Shown here one piece after another: positions 34,401-48,379 of a stretch of DNA of 64,000 bases; the first letter of the stretch is position 1; every line of letters begins with the position of its first letter. Under the pieces are notes generated by a model. The model ran no database searches and was not told where the DNA came from. It was given only the letters and a program-made list of their open reading frames with translations. Made by a program: the position numbers and the translations under genes. The stretch is from assembly GCA_905250075.1 (NCBI GenBank), contig CAJNOP010000001.1:6033126-6097125 (forward strand), written 5' to 3'. This DNA is from Rotaria sp. Silwood1. Its lineage: Eukaryota > Rotifera > Eurotatoria > Philodinida > Philodinidae.

Positions 34401-37161
34401 GAACTTGAATTTGTTTCTAATTTTCAAGTAAAAATAAGATTTTATCTTTATATATAATTTCTTTTCTTTTCTTTGTGTTTCTATAGGCAATTCAAACAGG
34501 TGTAAGAAATACATTTGGTTATGTACGGTCATCACCTGAAACAGCATCATTGGTAAATATATAAAGAAAAGAGTTTTAAAAAAACCTATTTTTCTGTTTA
34601 ATTTAGAATAATCCTTATAAACCACGCCCACAAAAAGTAAGAAAATAGAAATTTTTTTCTTTTGTACTACTTTTAATTACAATAAATTAAGAGATTTCAC
34701 GAACAAATTAAAGAACAAACATTGAAATTCTATATGATAGAAGTACCAAGGTTAAGAAAACAGTTGTTAAACATTGGAGTTTAGGTGACAGATGCATCAT
34801 TAGATATCATTCTTATCAAATTTCTTCATTTTTCTTTTTTTCGTTTTCATAGGCTTTTGAATAAACATTTCATTAAAATAGGTATTCAAAATGTATCATT
34901 CTTACATGCGATGATTTCCATAAACGGAAATCCTTTTTTTCAGTCATTTTCATAACCCAAACATAAGTTATTGATAATAATATTCTGTAGGCTTTAGAAC
35001 AGATAATCTCAGATTTGTATAAGAAAAAAAAACGAACAATAACTGAATCTAGAATTGTAATTTCTATTAGAATAATTCTAGAAAACAAGAATTTTTATGT
35101 GAAGTAAAAATAAAAAAATACATCGACTCTAATAGAATATATGATCCTAGAATTTTTTCCTGGATCTCAATATAAATATATTAAAACGATGTACAAATTT
35201 TATTGATAAATTAAGATTCAAATATTAATGTATACTAAACAAGAAGATAATCAAAATAAATAACAATCAAAATTTGTAACAAAATATTCATTATGATAAA
35301 ATTCTCTTGACAATTATTATGTTATTTTACTTCTTTAAGCTCGCGAGAATATTTTTCTGTTGTTTAAAGAAACAAAGAAAAAAGAAAGAAACCTAATCTA
35401 TGTATCTCAAGAGAAAGTAATTCTTCATTGAAACATATTATTTTTCTTCTTTTTTATTTTTAGTTAAACAACGATAATTTTAGTAAAGTTATTGGTCCAC
35501 CATCAACAAATAGTTCATCATCAATAAATGCTTGTCATAATCATGTTCATCATCAACAACAAACAACAGTGATATCACTTAGTCCAACAAAATCAATTCA
35601 ACAACAAACAAATTCAAATCATCTTTTAAATGGTATTGATATGTTATCATGTAGTTTACCACCATCAACATTACCTAAATATTCAAATTTATCATCATCA
35701 ACACCAACACCAATGAGTTTTTCATTATCATCAAATTCTATTGATGTTAATCCATATGAATTATGGTCAAATGCATCACAAATACCAACACAATCAACAT
35801 CTCAACAACAACTATCAAGTTCATTAACATCAAGTAATGGTGGTGGAAATCTTAATGGACAAGATTCATTAGTTGATTTTGTTGATACATTTGATGGTTA
35901 TTCATCAATACCTCATCATCTTTTATTACCATCACGTTCAAATGGTTCAACAATAAAACGACATAAAATGATATATCATCAAAAATTTGGTGAATTCGGT
36001 GTACTTGAAGGACAATTTACTGAACCATCAGGTGTTGCTGTTAATGCTCAAGGTGATATTATTGTTGCCGATACAAATAATCATCGCATACAAATTTTTG
36101 ATTCAAATGGTAGGGTTAAATTTTGTAAAATTAATTAGAAGAAAATTATATTGTTCTTTTTTTCTTGTGATATATAGGACGATTTCGTTTTCAATTTGGT
36201 GAATGTGGAAAACGTGATGGACAATTATTATATCCAAATCGTGTTGCTGTATTTCGTCAATCAGGTGATATTGTTGTTACTGAACGTAGTCCAACACATC
36301 AAATCCAAATTTATAATCAATATGGACAATTTATACGTAAATTCGGTGCCAATGTTTTACAACATCCGCGTGGTAAGATTAAGTTTTATTTTTTTTACTG
36401 TTCTGTAAATAATTATTTACTTTTTATTCTATTAGGTGTTTGTGTTGATAATATGGGTCATATTATTGTTGTTGAATGTAAAGTAATGCGTGTATTTATT
36501 TTTGATATAAATGGAAATGTTTTAAATAAATTTACATGTTCAAAATATTTGGAATTTCCAAATGGTGTTTGTTGTAATGATAAACAAGAAATATTTATAT
36601 CAGACAATCGTGCTCATTGTATTAAAGTATTTTCTTATGATGGACAATTTTTACGAACAATTGGTTCCGAAGGTATAACAAATTATCCAATTGGTGTTGT
36701 ACAAAACAGTCAAGGTGACGTACTTATTGCTGACAATCATAATAATTTTAATTTAACAATCTTTACTCAAGGTAAAACGAGAAAAAAAAACAACATTTTT
36801 TTAATTTTGGTTTTTTGTTTTTTTGTAAGATGGACAATTAATTAATGCACTTGAATCAAAAGTAAAACATGCCCAATGTTTTGATGTTGCATTAACAGAT
36901 GATGGAAGCGTTGTTTTAGCAAGTAAAGATTATCGTATATATGTTTATCGTTATTTAATGACACCATCATTAATGGGAAATGGAGCCGGAGGAGTTACAA
37001 CAAATAATACATCACCATCATCACCTGTATCATCATCATCAACAACACCGAATAGTAGTCAAATACTAGGCGGTGAATGTACATCACCATCATTGATCAA
37101 TGGTCATGGTGAGAGTCCATTGACTATATCATCAACACAAGCAGCAAGTAATGGGTATTAA
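28487..37161 (+). CDS. brat: Brat/NCL-1 orthologue: TRIM-NHL translational repressor
   Basis: Fourteen exons in consistent phase: first exon 28487-28633 (or the alternative 30750-30776), then 31224-32024, 33453-33564, 33624-33692, 33800-33909, 33962-34051, 34114-34200, 34266-34427, 34487-34552, 34607-34636, 35464-36109, 36178-36372, 36436-36771, 36830-37161. The products are 1060 or 1020 residues. Order in the long form: Ser-rich region, C3HC4-type RING (about 197-239), B-box 1 (277-315; CTACKSAES...VAKCFQC), B-box 2 (about 335-375), coiled coil (about 378-540), Ser/Gln-rich linker, then an NHL beta-propeller (about 729-993) nearly identical in wording to Drosophila Brat ([55 protein letters not shown]). 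The Brat NHL domain binds RNA and represses translation with Pumilio and Nanos to control growth and differentiation. Drosophila Brat lacks the RING that is intact here. Confidence 0.95.
28634..30749. other. First intron / upstream region of the alternative Brat exon
   Basis: More than 2 kb with no further exon recognised. Simple-sequence and purine-rich tracts (about 28989-29030, 30495-30640) precede the alternative first exon. Confidence 0.5.
30750..30776 (+). CDS. brat: Alternative first coding exon of the Brat gene
   Basis: ATG followed by eight codons (MFDFDNDLW) runs straight into a GTAAGC donor. It ends in the same phase (0) as the upstream first exon at 28487-28633 (donor CAG/GTAAGA), so either can join the exon at 31224. 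The two exons are 2.1 kb apart, which suggests two promoters giving proteins with different N-termini: a 49-residue acidic segment or nine residues. Confidence 0.6.
32025..33452. other. Long Brat intron between B-box 1 and B-box 2
   Basis: A 1.4-kb intron separates the two B-box exons. It contains a GA run (32823-32848), a GAT run (about 33098-33115) and a GT run (33122-33136). No additional exon is evident. Confidence 0.6.
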
Positions 37162-39010
37162 AGAAAATAATCATCTTTCGTTTTGTTTGTTTTTGGTTTT
37201 TTTCGCAAGTCTTTTTATTTATTCTTCTTTATAATCCTTGAGTTCTAGTCTGCACCTGCCATCATCACCAATGCTTGCTGTGTAGCTCGTTTCTTGTTTT
37301 TTTTTTTCGAATTAACGCGCGCGTGTGTGAGTATTTGTGTGTGCTATGCCTTGTTTCGTTTTTGTTCGATTAATTTTGTCAAAAACCAATTTTGTTTTTT
37401 GACAATGATAACGAAGAAAAAAATTGAAAGAGGATTCTGAAAAGCCGAAGAAAAAATTTTAAAAACACAGAAAAAGTCTTCGTAAGAACAAATATATTGT
37501 ATACAATTAAAAACTGTTGTTTGTTTTGTTTGTTAAATTTTTATTATTATTATTATTATTATATTGTTGTTTTGTTATTGTTGTCGACTTTATTTCTTCC
37601 CTTTTTTTGTTATTTTTGTGGTTAGTTAATTTGTTATTATTTGTTTTTTGTTTTTTTTTCTACATGTATGTGCTGCTATATAACTCCTTCTGCGACAGTC
37701 AGATCCATGTCGCTCTATTTGAAAACCGAGAAACATGCGTTCTTTTTTTAATGTATATAGTTTTATTTAGCCTATTTTTTGTTTGGTCTTTGTGCTTCGA
37801 CATAGTACTTACTAAGATCCATTCCTTATACCACTTGCATTATATATATATATGTCACCCAGTAAAAAGCCTGTCTATATTATTATATTTTTCAATGTTG
37901 TGTCTATTTATTTATATTTTTTGTGGTTTTTCTCAGTATTCTTACAACTCATCGGCATTTCTTTCTCTTTTATCGATCAAAAAACAACTAACAAAAAAAG
38001 TTTCTTGTATTTATGAACTGTGTGCGTGCGTACGATCAAAATAACAAAAAAAAATTAATTAACCAACTCCTATATCTATTAATCTATATTCATGTCTTTT
38101 CATTATCTTCCAATTTGTTTGTTTCTTTGTTGTTGTTATTATTATTACTATTATTATTATTATTATTATTATTATTTCTTTTCTTTATCGTTTCGATTGT
38201 TTTATATATATCCCACAATTATAATTATATCTTAGCAAAAAAAAGTCAAGTCAGAGTATTTATATATTGTTTCGTGTAATTAGAGAACAAAAGAAACTAA
38301 ATATGTCTTTTTTTGTCTGTCATGTACTGTGATTGTGTTTTGTGACTTAGCTTATTTTTGTTTTGTTTTCTCTGAAATATGCACACAAGACAAAAAAATC
38401 ATATATATACATATATGCTTGTTCATGCTATTTCTGGTGGACTTGTTTTTGTTTTTTTTCTACTATTCTTCTTGTATTAAAGAGTTATTAAAAAAAGAAA
38501 AAAAAGAACAAATTAGCAAACAGTGTTCGTTTTTTTTTTGTTTTCGTCTTATTGCATACTCATTACTAATATTAACATGTTTTTTGTTTTTGTTCCTCCT
38601 ATTTCTCCTTGTTTGTTTTTTCTGTTCTGTTTTCTTTTTTTTTTCGTTGTTACACGTTGAGTTTTATGAATATATCCTAGTTATTGTTTCAGCTGCTGAG
38701 AATTTCATTTTGATCTGCTTTATACAACGGAAATAGATGAAATAGATAGATCATTTATCAGTTGTACATAAATCAACAGGAAATAGAAAAATGTGAATAT
38801 GATAAGCAACACAAGATTGAATGTTTGAAGAGTACACCAATTATCGCTTGAACTTCTGAAGTATGTCTGAATGTTAGTCGGCGTTGATGCCGCCACCGCC
38901 GTTCTTTTTGTGTATGTCTATAAAAGAGTTAAAGAAGAATGTAGCTAGATCGGAACGACAACAACTTTCACTTGACTGATTGTTTGATTGTAAGAAAATA
39001 AATGTTAAAA
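37162..39010 (+). other. Probable long U-rich 3' UTR of the Brat gene
   Basis: About 1.8 kb of strongly T-biased plus-strand sequence follows the stop codon, with ATT repeats at 37541-37563 and 38135-38176. The first convincing AATAAA is near 38998. The Phe/Leu-rich open frames here (37517-38736) result from the T bias and are not genes. Two matches to the Pumilio site UGUANAUA lie at 37752-37759 and 38763-38770. Confidence 0.45.
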
Positions 39011-41288
39011 GAAAAGATTTTCTCATCTAGAAAGAAATTTTTAATAAGTATTATCTACAATTAGAAAAAAGAGCACTTTTTTTAACTCATCGGGTGAAGT
39101 AAATGAATTGAGATGTACGATAAAGTGAGAATACGATTTAATATCGAGTGAGCATTTCTATTGATTGAAAATTGAGAAAAGCAACATCTTCTTTCATTAG
39201 TTACATTCATTGACGGAAGGAAAACTTCTTATATCATAGTAACAGCACTGCTTTACCCAGACCTTCTCTGCCGGATACGCGTTTTAAAATTTCAGAATGA
39301 TGAGCACCGATTTTCACGAGAACAAGTCACTTAGTACACAGAGCAAAAATCACAAACGCAAGAAGAACCATCTCAATCTTTGAAAAGGTGGCACATTCTT
39401 AGTCCCTACGCGCTGAATAAAACAGTAGATAAAAGTAAAAGAAATGATTATTACACATCTTATTGTAGTTCAACAATAGATAATAATTCAAGAAACAAGA
39501 ACTCAGAAGACATTTGCTTTATATTATATGTATATATATATACAATCTTGATGATCATCAGCATCTTCTTACAAATAAAAGGAACCGTCACTATCATGTT
39601 ATCATCAATTATCTCTTAGAAAATATTTGAAATTTCAAAAGAGCACTTTTGTTGTTAGCAATAAACATAACAGTACAATAATATATTTGATTATCCAGCA
39701 TTGTTCAATAGTAGTGCAAAAAAAAGAGCCAAATATATCAGGATTTCACGAAGTCTTTATCATTTTATGTGGACATAACGATATGATTGAATAGATCTCT
39801 CTGATCTCAATATTCAGCTAGTTAGTTTCTATTCTTGTTGCACATTATAGAGCTATTCTGTATTTCTAATTTGATGATGCTGTTCTATAATGATCATTAT
39901 ATATGTCCTTATTAGTAGGAATAAAAAGAATCGTTATTTAAAGCAAAAGGACAATGATACATGAAATATAACATCTATATAGACATGCTGTGATGAAGGT
40001 CTTCTTGGTGATATTTCTCTTAATAATATGGTTATGAAGAATTTACTAAAGCAAACAGATTATTTTCCAGAAATGGATAACCTTGAAAGATTTATATAAG
40101 AATGAGATAAAATAACATTCAGCTCTCATATAATGATTCATTTCATTAATGAATGAAATAATAATTTCATGACATAGCTTTCATTAATATCAAAAGATAA
40201 AGTGTATTGACGTTTCTCTGTCACTTTATTATAATCAATTAATATAAACAATAACTGTGATAACATATACACTTCATCTTGTTGAAATTGAGATCATCAA
40301 AGACTCATGAACAACAAAAAACAAGAACACGATTATCTTTGTGTTATGAAAATATATGACAACAACATGGTATGAAAAAAAAGTATTTTTTATTTTTTTC
40401 TAGATTTTACTCTAGTACAAATGAAGGTGATATTTGCTATAGTGTGTATAGGAGGTACATAGATGATATGCATATAAATATATATAGGCATATAATATAT
40501 GGTATGGTACACCATGGTGTTCTTATTCTTAATTGTCTCGTTGTTCGCACTGATCTGCCATATTTCATAATGTGTTCGTAGACAAATGTAGGGAGTAGAA
40601 TCCAGCTGTGCACTCGTCTGTGTCATTATGCAAAAGTTCCGTCATCATAGTTCCATCTCCATGTGGCCAGCACTAATCATGTACAGGCATTGATTTTCTT
40701 TTTTCTTTCTTTTTCTTCTTGTACAATGGCTTTCGTTTCTTTTTTCCTGCCCTTATTCATTACATAGGAATCGAGACAAGAACAGGACTCATTAGCGTGC
40801 TTGTCACAAGTAGACATCGTTTGCTGTTGTCCGATTCTATTGTCGAGTAAGCAAAGTTCATCATCATTCATAGATTTGAGAGTGAATGGTTCTAAACCTT
40901 AATGAATTGTTTGTTACATAATGAATAGACTATCGCTGCTGCTGCTGCTGTTGTTGTTGTTGTTTCTGTGGATGCCCTTTTTTGATTTGACTGTGATGAT
41001 TGTGAGACTATGTTCAATATGTTACACGATGATGATGAAGCGAAGCTCATTAACTGCGTATGCTACTATCCCATTGTATATATCATATGTATATAGGCCT
41101 CCAAAACTTGACGACAACAACATGTGCAAATCATTCACCACTTTCTTTCTTGCAAACATACATATACAAACGCTTGGAAATGATTGAAAGAAAATGAATA
41201 AAAAGTTGGTTCTTATGATGATGTTTTATAATCCTTTGTTGCTCTAGTAGTGTGCATCAGCATCAGTTTTGAGTGATTGACAAAGAAA
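39011..41288. other. Intergenic, nothing recognised
   Basis: AT-rich sequence with chance ORFs only. A GCT/GTT trinucleotide run at 40935-40964 makes a Leu-rich frame beginning at 40921 that imitates a signal peptide. A better signal-peptide exon for the downstream gene lies at 41289. Confidence 0.5.
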
Positions 41289-42883
41289 ATGTTAAGTTTT
41301 TTTCTTTTGTTCGCTTTCTTTATGTTACCATCTATCAAGGTTAAGTGTTATTATAAAAAAAGGAAGGTAGAGTATATGTTTCCTGTGCTTCTTTACTTTT
41401 TTTCTCATTGTAATCAATGACGTTATAATCTTAGTTTGAACTCTTGCTGTCAACGTGTTCTAATGCGCTTTTAGATAAGCGATAGCACTAGAATACAATC
41501 GAACGAGAAGGACATATGGTCATATGTGCAAGATTGAAAGTTAATCGTTACGACATGCTCATTTTTTTTTCGGTTTACACAAGCCAAGTCATCATTTTTT
41601 TCTCCATTTTCTCGCTTTTGTTTGTTTGTATTTGCAGCACACGTTTGTTAGATAAACGACATGTGTACCGTTTTCTTTTTCTTTTTGTATGTATGTATAA
41701 GAGAATGAATTCATTATTTGTATTGTTATTTCTATTACTGCTGCTATTTCTGTTGTCATACAAGAATCACTTGAAGATTTTGACAGTCTTCCCTGTTGAA
41801 TAATTTTTCATTTTGTTTTCAAAAAAAATCGCATGGTCAAAGAAAAAGACGAGATGATGATCTATAATGAGAACGTAAGAGAAAAGAAAGGAGAGAAAGG
41901 GCAAGAGCAAGAGAGAGAGCAAGCGAGAGAAAAAGATGATTGTCGAACATTTTTTCCTTTTTTTTTCTTTTTCTTTTTTTTCTTCATGTATCATTATTCC
42001 GTTATTCTTTGCTTTCAGATTCTCTTCATCTAATCGTTTCAATACAAGAAACAATAAGTTTTGCATGAAATACAAGTCGCCTGGTAAATTGATACTTTAG
42101 ATTATCTAATTATATTTCATTTTTCAGTTTAGAATAATGAATCCTGAAGATCAACGTACAAGTTGTCCAGGATTTTTGGATGAATATGGTGTATGGAATA
42201 ATGGTTTTGAATGTCCACCATTAGCTGGTCAAATCCATGTATGTTGTGGATCAGAATCTCGTCGTTATTGTTGTACATTAGAGAATCTTTATAAAACTCC
42301 GTCAAATTCATTAAATCGTCTAGAACAAAATTTGTATTCAACTATTGAAACATCATTATTTTTAACCGAAACAAAATCTTCAACTATTTTAACATTACCA
42401 ATACTTTTAACATGTATTCTTATATTAATACTTATTTTCTTATTTATTTTATTAAGTTTATTTTTATGGTATCGATATCAAAAACATAATAATAATAAAC
42501 AAAGACAAAAAGAAAATTTATCAACAAAAACAAATTTACTTGTTGATCATTTTCCATTTTCACCTCCACATCATTTTTTTATGAATGAAAATAATTTACA
42601 TTATAATAATACAACATCACATTTACAACAACAAACTAAAGATACGTTAACAACAACGACAATAGCACCATCAACAATAACAAGTACATCATCAACATCA
42701 GGTCGTATACCATCTGATATTTATTTTAATGATTGGAAAGATTTTCTTATTGCTGGTGAACAACCAATGAATATGTATCCAACAATGTCATCTCATAGTA
42801 ATGAACTAAATAATGATCATCAGTATCTTAATTCAAATTATTTATATCATGGTAAACATCAACGACATGATGCTATTGTCTAA
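41289..42883 (+). CDS. Shisa-like single-pass membrane protein
   Basis: The large exon (42128-42883) encodes a Shisa-type cysteine domain (CPGFLDEYGVWNNGFEC ... VCCGSESRRYCC), a long hydrophobic segment (about 104-132) followed by WYRYQK, and a Ser/Thr/Asn-rich cytoplasmic tail of about 130 residues. The ATG inside that exon gives no signal peptide, yet the exon starts after TTTTTCAG. A 51-nt upstream exon (41289-41339, MLSFFLLFAFFMLPSIK, then a GTTAAG donor) supplies a good signal peptide in the right phase, giving 268 residues in all. Shisa proteins are type I membrane adaptors that modulate Wnt/FGF receptor maturation or AMPA receptors; which role applies here cannot be told. No PPxY or PDZ-type terminus is obvious (the tail ends HDAIV). 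Confidence 0.75.
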
Positions 42884-45750
42884 AACAATATATACATATA
42901 TAAATATATATATATATTTTCTTTTTTTTTTTCTTTTTTCATTTTGTTTTTCTTTTTATATATGTTCGTCTAATCTTTTTGCACGCGTGTTTAACACGAC
43001 ATTCGATCCGTACACATTTTTTGTTTTTCTGGTTGATGATATTCATGAAAAAAAAATAACAAAAAGACTATGTTAAAGGATAGAATGATCAATTATTATT
43101 TTTTTGTATGTGAGTTGTCAATGCGAAATTTGAGTTGGGTTGGGTGTTGTGTAGTAAATGTATGTACAGATTTGTCGACGATAGACAAACATCTTGGTGA
43201 AGCGTGCATGTCGTTCGCCTACTGAATGTATTGATGGTAAAGAGCGAAAATCAATAGATCAGTAGTATTGTCTCGATTAAAAAGGTCAATTGCATATATA
43301 AGTTCTCCGTTCGTTGGTCAGTCATCTCAATGACAACAACAACATTTCTTTTTGTTTGACTACTTACGATTTATTAATAATGTGTATAGACAGAGAACAA
43401 AGAGAAAGAACAATGAATCGATTAAGTGTATCTTGATTATGTTTTGGAAAATAAAAAGGCTACATGTAATGCTCTTTGCTCTTTTGATTTTAATTAAAAG
43501 TGGAATTCTTTTTTTTTTATGTTACTTTTGTTAAATTAAAATTTTTAATGACACATTGACAAATACGAGGTGAGGTATAATCATATATTCCGAGTTAGGT
43601 TTATTTCAATGTCAAATCTATTTGCATATTGTCAATCATAATTCTCTTATTTCTGTTAGATTATGATTGACTTGTCCTTGGCATCTATTCACTATCATTT
43701 CAATGGATCATTTCAAATGTGTTTGTAGATTTAATGATATATGCCTTGCAACTCTTGGTGATTATAGTAGTTACTCATCGATCAAAGACATTGCTATTGA
43801 TTGATTATTAATCTTTTAGAAGTTCCATCTTTCATGTATAAATGTCGATGGGAAAAAACGAGAGATGATTATATCAAACAATCTTCGAAAAAAAACTTTT
43901 TTTTCTTGAAAACCAGCTGTCTCATTAATTAACTCGTCTGTCTCAAGGTTGATATGTCGAAGCTCAAACATAAATTGAAAGCATGTATAGGTGACCATTT
44001 TCATTGTTCTTAACGAGCGTTTACATACGTGCATGATTGATGCATATATACTATTGTTATTAAATAGGCTCCACATATATGTATACATAAATTCCAAAAT
44101 CGAACAATTGATATGAAGAATTGTTAGTCTGATGAAACATTGTGTGACAATAAAAAATATCTATAGTAAAGTGGTATTGATAAATGGTAATCATGCATGT
44201 CATGTATATATATATATATATATGGACATATGTACATATGTTAATGTCTTGTTGTTTATACTGTCGGTTTTACATTCGGAATAGTTGTATAATCAAACAG
44301 TCAGATCAAGAAAAAGACAAAATGGAGATGGTGATTAAATAGAATAAGTTATTCGCACGTGAACAATGAATTGAACAAGATATTTCTCTTATGATTCTAT
44401 TTGACCGATCATTGATTATGTCTACGTGCCAATCGTGTGATTTGATCAACTATATGTGTACATATAATAATACTCGCAAGAAACTCATCATGTTTTACCT
44501 CATTTGTTTATATGATTGAAGTTTGATAATAATTCATCTTTATCGTCATGCTGTGAGATATGTATGAATAAGATTTTTGTATAAATGAAACTATGTTTTA
44601 TGTTTATTTAGGTATAATGATTCTTAGCTAACTAATGATGAAATGATTTCATCAATTGAATTATTTGTTTTCATTTTCAAAAAAAAAAATATGGAATTGA
44701 TTTCTGATTTATCGTCTCTGATCTTTTAAATACCATCATAAATATAAAATGACATTCTTGTCGTTTTTTTATGTAAAAAGTTAATGAATCGCGAAGAGCA
44801 TTATGGGCGGAGAGAAGCACATCGAAATGTTGCTTTTGTTATTGTTAGAATAGATCGTTCTCTTTTTCTTTTGGTGTACCAATAGGTTTTGATTGTGTGC
44901 AAATGATGTGACATTCTCTTGTATACAAAAGACAACGTGGAAACACTAACAAATAAGGTATATAATCATCTTGCATAAAGTCATATAAACATTGATACAT
45001 ACAGTTCCATAATAATAAGAAAAGTTATAGATGATACATCAAGGGACGATAATGATCCTTATCTTGTTGATATTCTTTTTATTAATCAATCTAGTGTATA
45101 TTTCAATGAAAATTGAGAATTGTAGTACAATCATATATTTTGAATCCAATCAATTCTGACAATGTAGAAATCTTTTGAGAATATGTTTCTGTTTGTATAT
45201 ACTCAAAGACATAATTATCTAACAAAAAGCATAAATGGTATATGCCGTACACATATGTTTGGATGATTGATGCAAATGTTGTTAGTGAAAAGATTTCTAA
45301 GAACAAGACGTATGACATATTCTATTGATAAGAACTCGAAATATTTCTTTTTGTACATGGAAGTTTTATTACAAATTTGCCGATGAAAAACAAAAAGAAG
45401 ATATTTGATTAATGAGTTGTCCATAAATATGAAGTCTCAATAAACAACTGTCATCTGTACAATGTATGGTATCGTTGACTTTGTTATTAAACAAGAAGGG
45501 TATGTTTTTCTAAATTAATTATTTCGAAGTATTTGGTTGAAAAATGTCTTTAATAGGACAATTCGAAATTAATGTTGAATTATCGTTGATATTTATAAAA
45601 AACTCAATAATAACATTTGTCTATTGATTTGACAAAGGAATACTGTATGGATTTTCATACTTTTATGAGATAAAGAAAACGCGAGCAGTAATGTAAAACT
45701 ATAATTTGTTAATCAATAATATGAAGTTACAAGGGTTTTTAAAAAAATTG

Positions 45751-45791
45751 TATATTCTCTAATATATATATTCTCTAATATATATATTCTC
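45751..45791. repeat. 16-bp tandem repeat, about 2.6 copies
   Basis: The unit TATATTCTCTAATATA occurs at 45751-45766 and 45767-45782, with a partial third copy to 45791. The copies are identical, which suggests recent expansion or slippage. Confidence 0.85.
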
Positions 45792-45924
45792 AAATTTTGA
45801 ATTAAAATCTAGTTTAATAATTTATTTGAATTATATCTGTTTGAGAGAAGATTGATAATGGTAGCCATTAAGACAAAAAATAAACTTCTGGATATTAACA
45901 GGTGATCGATAAGTTTTGTAGACA

Positions 45925-46585
45925 AGATATTTGCCCACTTTCGACTCACTAGAAAGTATCAAAAGTCGTGAGTTAGGACCAAAATTTTTTGGTCTTTTCA
46001 AATATGGGTTTAGAAATTTTGTTCGGAAGTAGTAAAATAATCTTTGAAAAGATCAAAGACTTTGTTTGATTGAAAGGTTTTGTATTTTCACTATTGCAAT
46101 TCAAAACTAAAAGTTAGGCTCTTTATTTATATATCAGCTTGTAGATCAAAGCTACCCTACAAAATGCACTATTTGAAGTTTGTCTTCTAATCAGACACAT
46201 CAATGTTTGCTTTTCTTACATATTTATTCTTGAAAAATTGATAAACGTTTCATATTGAAAAGAGCACCTTGTAAAAAAGTCTATAGCCTTACTTGGATAA
46301 AAGCGATAACTTAGTTCAATATCAAATTTTATAGAGTATGCGCTGTACACAACGACCATCTGTGACAATTTTTAGCATGTTCAAAAAGGAACTTATGAGA
46401 TCGACAAAAACTTATTAGCTTACTATGAAAAATAATTTTTTCAGGTTTTGCAAAAACTTTCTCACTGTTCCTAAATATAAGTTGGCATAACATTTCTTAG
46501 TCTATATTCGAAAAGAACACAAAAGTCAGGTCCCAGCTCATAACTTATGATAGTTTCTAGCAGATCAACAGTGGACAAGAACATC
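45925..46585. repeat. Foldback repeat, about 0.66 kb
   Basis: The left block 45950-45980 (TAGAAAGTATC...GTTAGGACC) pairs with 46529-46559 as an imperfect reverse complement around a centre near 46255. Pairing continues outward over a GCCCACTTTCGACTCACTAG-type block and inward over about 60 bp. No coding capacity is present. Confidence 0.7.
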
Positions 46586-48379
46586 TTATTTAAAAACTTT
46601 CCGCTCATCCGTCAAAATAATCAGACAATGACATAAAGATAGATTTTCTCGAAAATTTCTTTTAAACATGAAGACAGATCTAAACTAAAGATGCAATAAT
46701 TTGATATCACATATTTACCATAGTTTGGATATCATAGAACAGATTTATAGGTATAAATTTTCAAGATTATTTTGAAAGTATCTCGGAAAAGAACTATTGA
46801 TAAAGAAAAGTTTTATTTAATTAATTTAGACGAAAAAATATCAGTAGATTTCTTGACAATGCTCTAATTGATTAGGAATATTATAATTTACGCTTGTGCT
46901 AGCTTCTACATTCCTTGTCTATATTTGTTGTGAAAAAAAGAGAATATATATATTGACTATTTTTTGAGTTCCATATAATAATTGTTTTTGTTTTCCAGAT
47001 ATATGAGTTTAACAATTGAGAAAACTAGTTGCCATGACTACTTCAAGAATGTTTTTTGATACAATGGGAAATTCAGGTTTTCAATAGTTGAATTGAAATT
47101 TTGAACGTTGTAAGTAAAATATGAATAAATATATACGAGAATCTACAAAAAAAAAATGCTATTTAAGTATAAATCTGTATTGGTTATTTTTTTATCTTAC
47201 TTGTAAACTACTACTTCTACCATGACATCCAAGTATAAAATCGCATTTTTTGACTTCTTCTTACTGTTTAGAGATGTCTAGTTGTAACTAACACCCTTTC
47301 CAATGAACTTTCAGGGTCCAACATTTGTTTTTGAAAGATCGTACTTGCTTAAATATATTGTCTTTTTGTATTAAACAAGTGGTTTATCTTTCATATAGGA
47401 AACTGGTTCGTAGATGATTCTTCAGAAAAGTCTAAGAAGCTATTCTCTCAAAAATACTGATTTCTTTCGAAAGCATACCAGAGTATGCATTAGCTTCATC
47501 CGAATGGAATGAAACTTTCTGAGTAGTTAGAACTTATACGTGTCAGCATAATCATAGTCTTAAAAAGATTGAATGTTTTGCGATAGGATCTAAATTAGAA
47601 GAAAACAAAGCAGTGTCTACTCTCAGCCCAACTTAATCTTAATACCTCTCCTGTTGAAAATGAACGAAGTCTATCAACTTTACCATCGACACTATTCGTT
47701 GAGGTTTGAGTTTGGCGGTTCTAAAAAATTTTCGGAACTGAAATTGTGGCTTCGATTCGGTTCCTAAAATATGACACGGAAACGAAATCGTTAAAAATCA
47801 CCAGATAAATACGAAAATTTTAAATCTATCTTGAAAAACTTTCACTACTCAATTGTCGAGATTAAAGGCGCTACATATTTCAGTACTTGAACCATGCAAT
47901 ATTTTATGTATATACTTAAGTCTTTATTTCAATAATGAAAAAAAAATGAACGTTTCTCTACATAGATTGAAGAATCATAGTATACGTCTTATGAGTTAAT
48001 AGTTCAAAAAGTATTTTACTTCATGGTTTCGATTTCAAAAACCTCTAAAAGGTTGGTTCCAACAACGTTCTCGAGTGTCACTTTTTTTTAATCCCAAACT
48101 GCAATTTCCACGATTAGTGTCCATGGTAAAATTTTTCGACTTCTTTCATTTGAAGCAGAGAAGCTAGCTAAAGTTCAGGTTGCTTGGGAGGTCTACTGTA
48201 CTTCTGTCATTTAGACCTCATCGAAAACCTTTCGGTATTTTTGAGCATATGTTTATGGTTACAGACATAGCTCCTAAAAACTGAGGAAGTTTTATTTCAT
48301 TCAGACGAAGTCGATGTAACCTCAGGTGCATTCTCGAAAAAATCATCCTTAGTAGAATGTTGTAGCTCTCCTCAGAAAT

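Noticed and set aside
37517-38736. Several plus-strand ORFs of 88-175 codons after the Brat gene
   Set aside because: All are Phe/Leu/Val-rich products of a T-rich strand with ATT microsatellites, with no domains or splice structure. This is probably 3' UTR.
40921-41187. Leu-rich frame resembling a signal peptide upstream of the Shisa-like gene
   Set aside because: The Leu run is encoded by a GCT/GTT microsatellite and no good donor follows; the exon at 41289 fits better.
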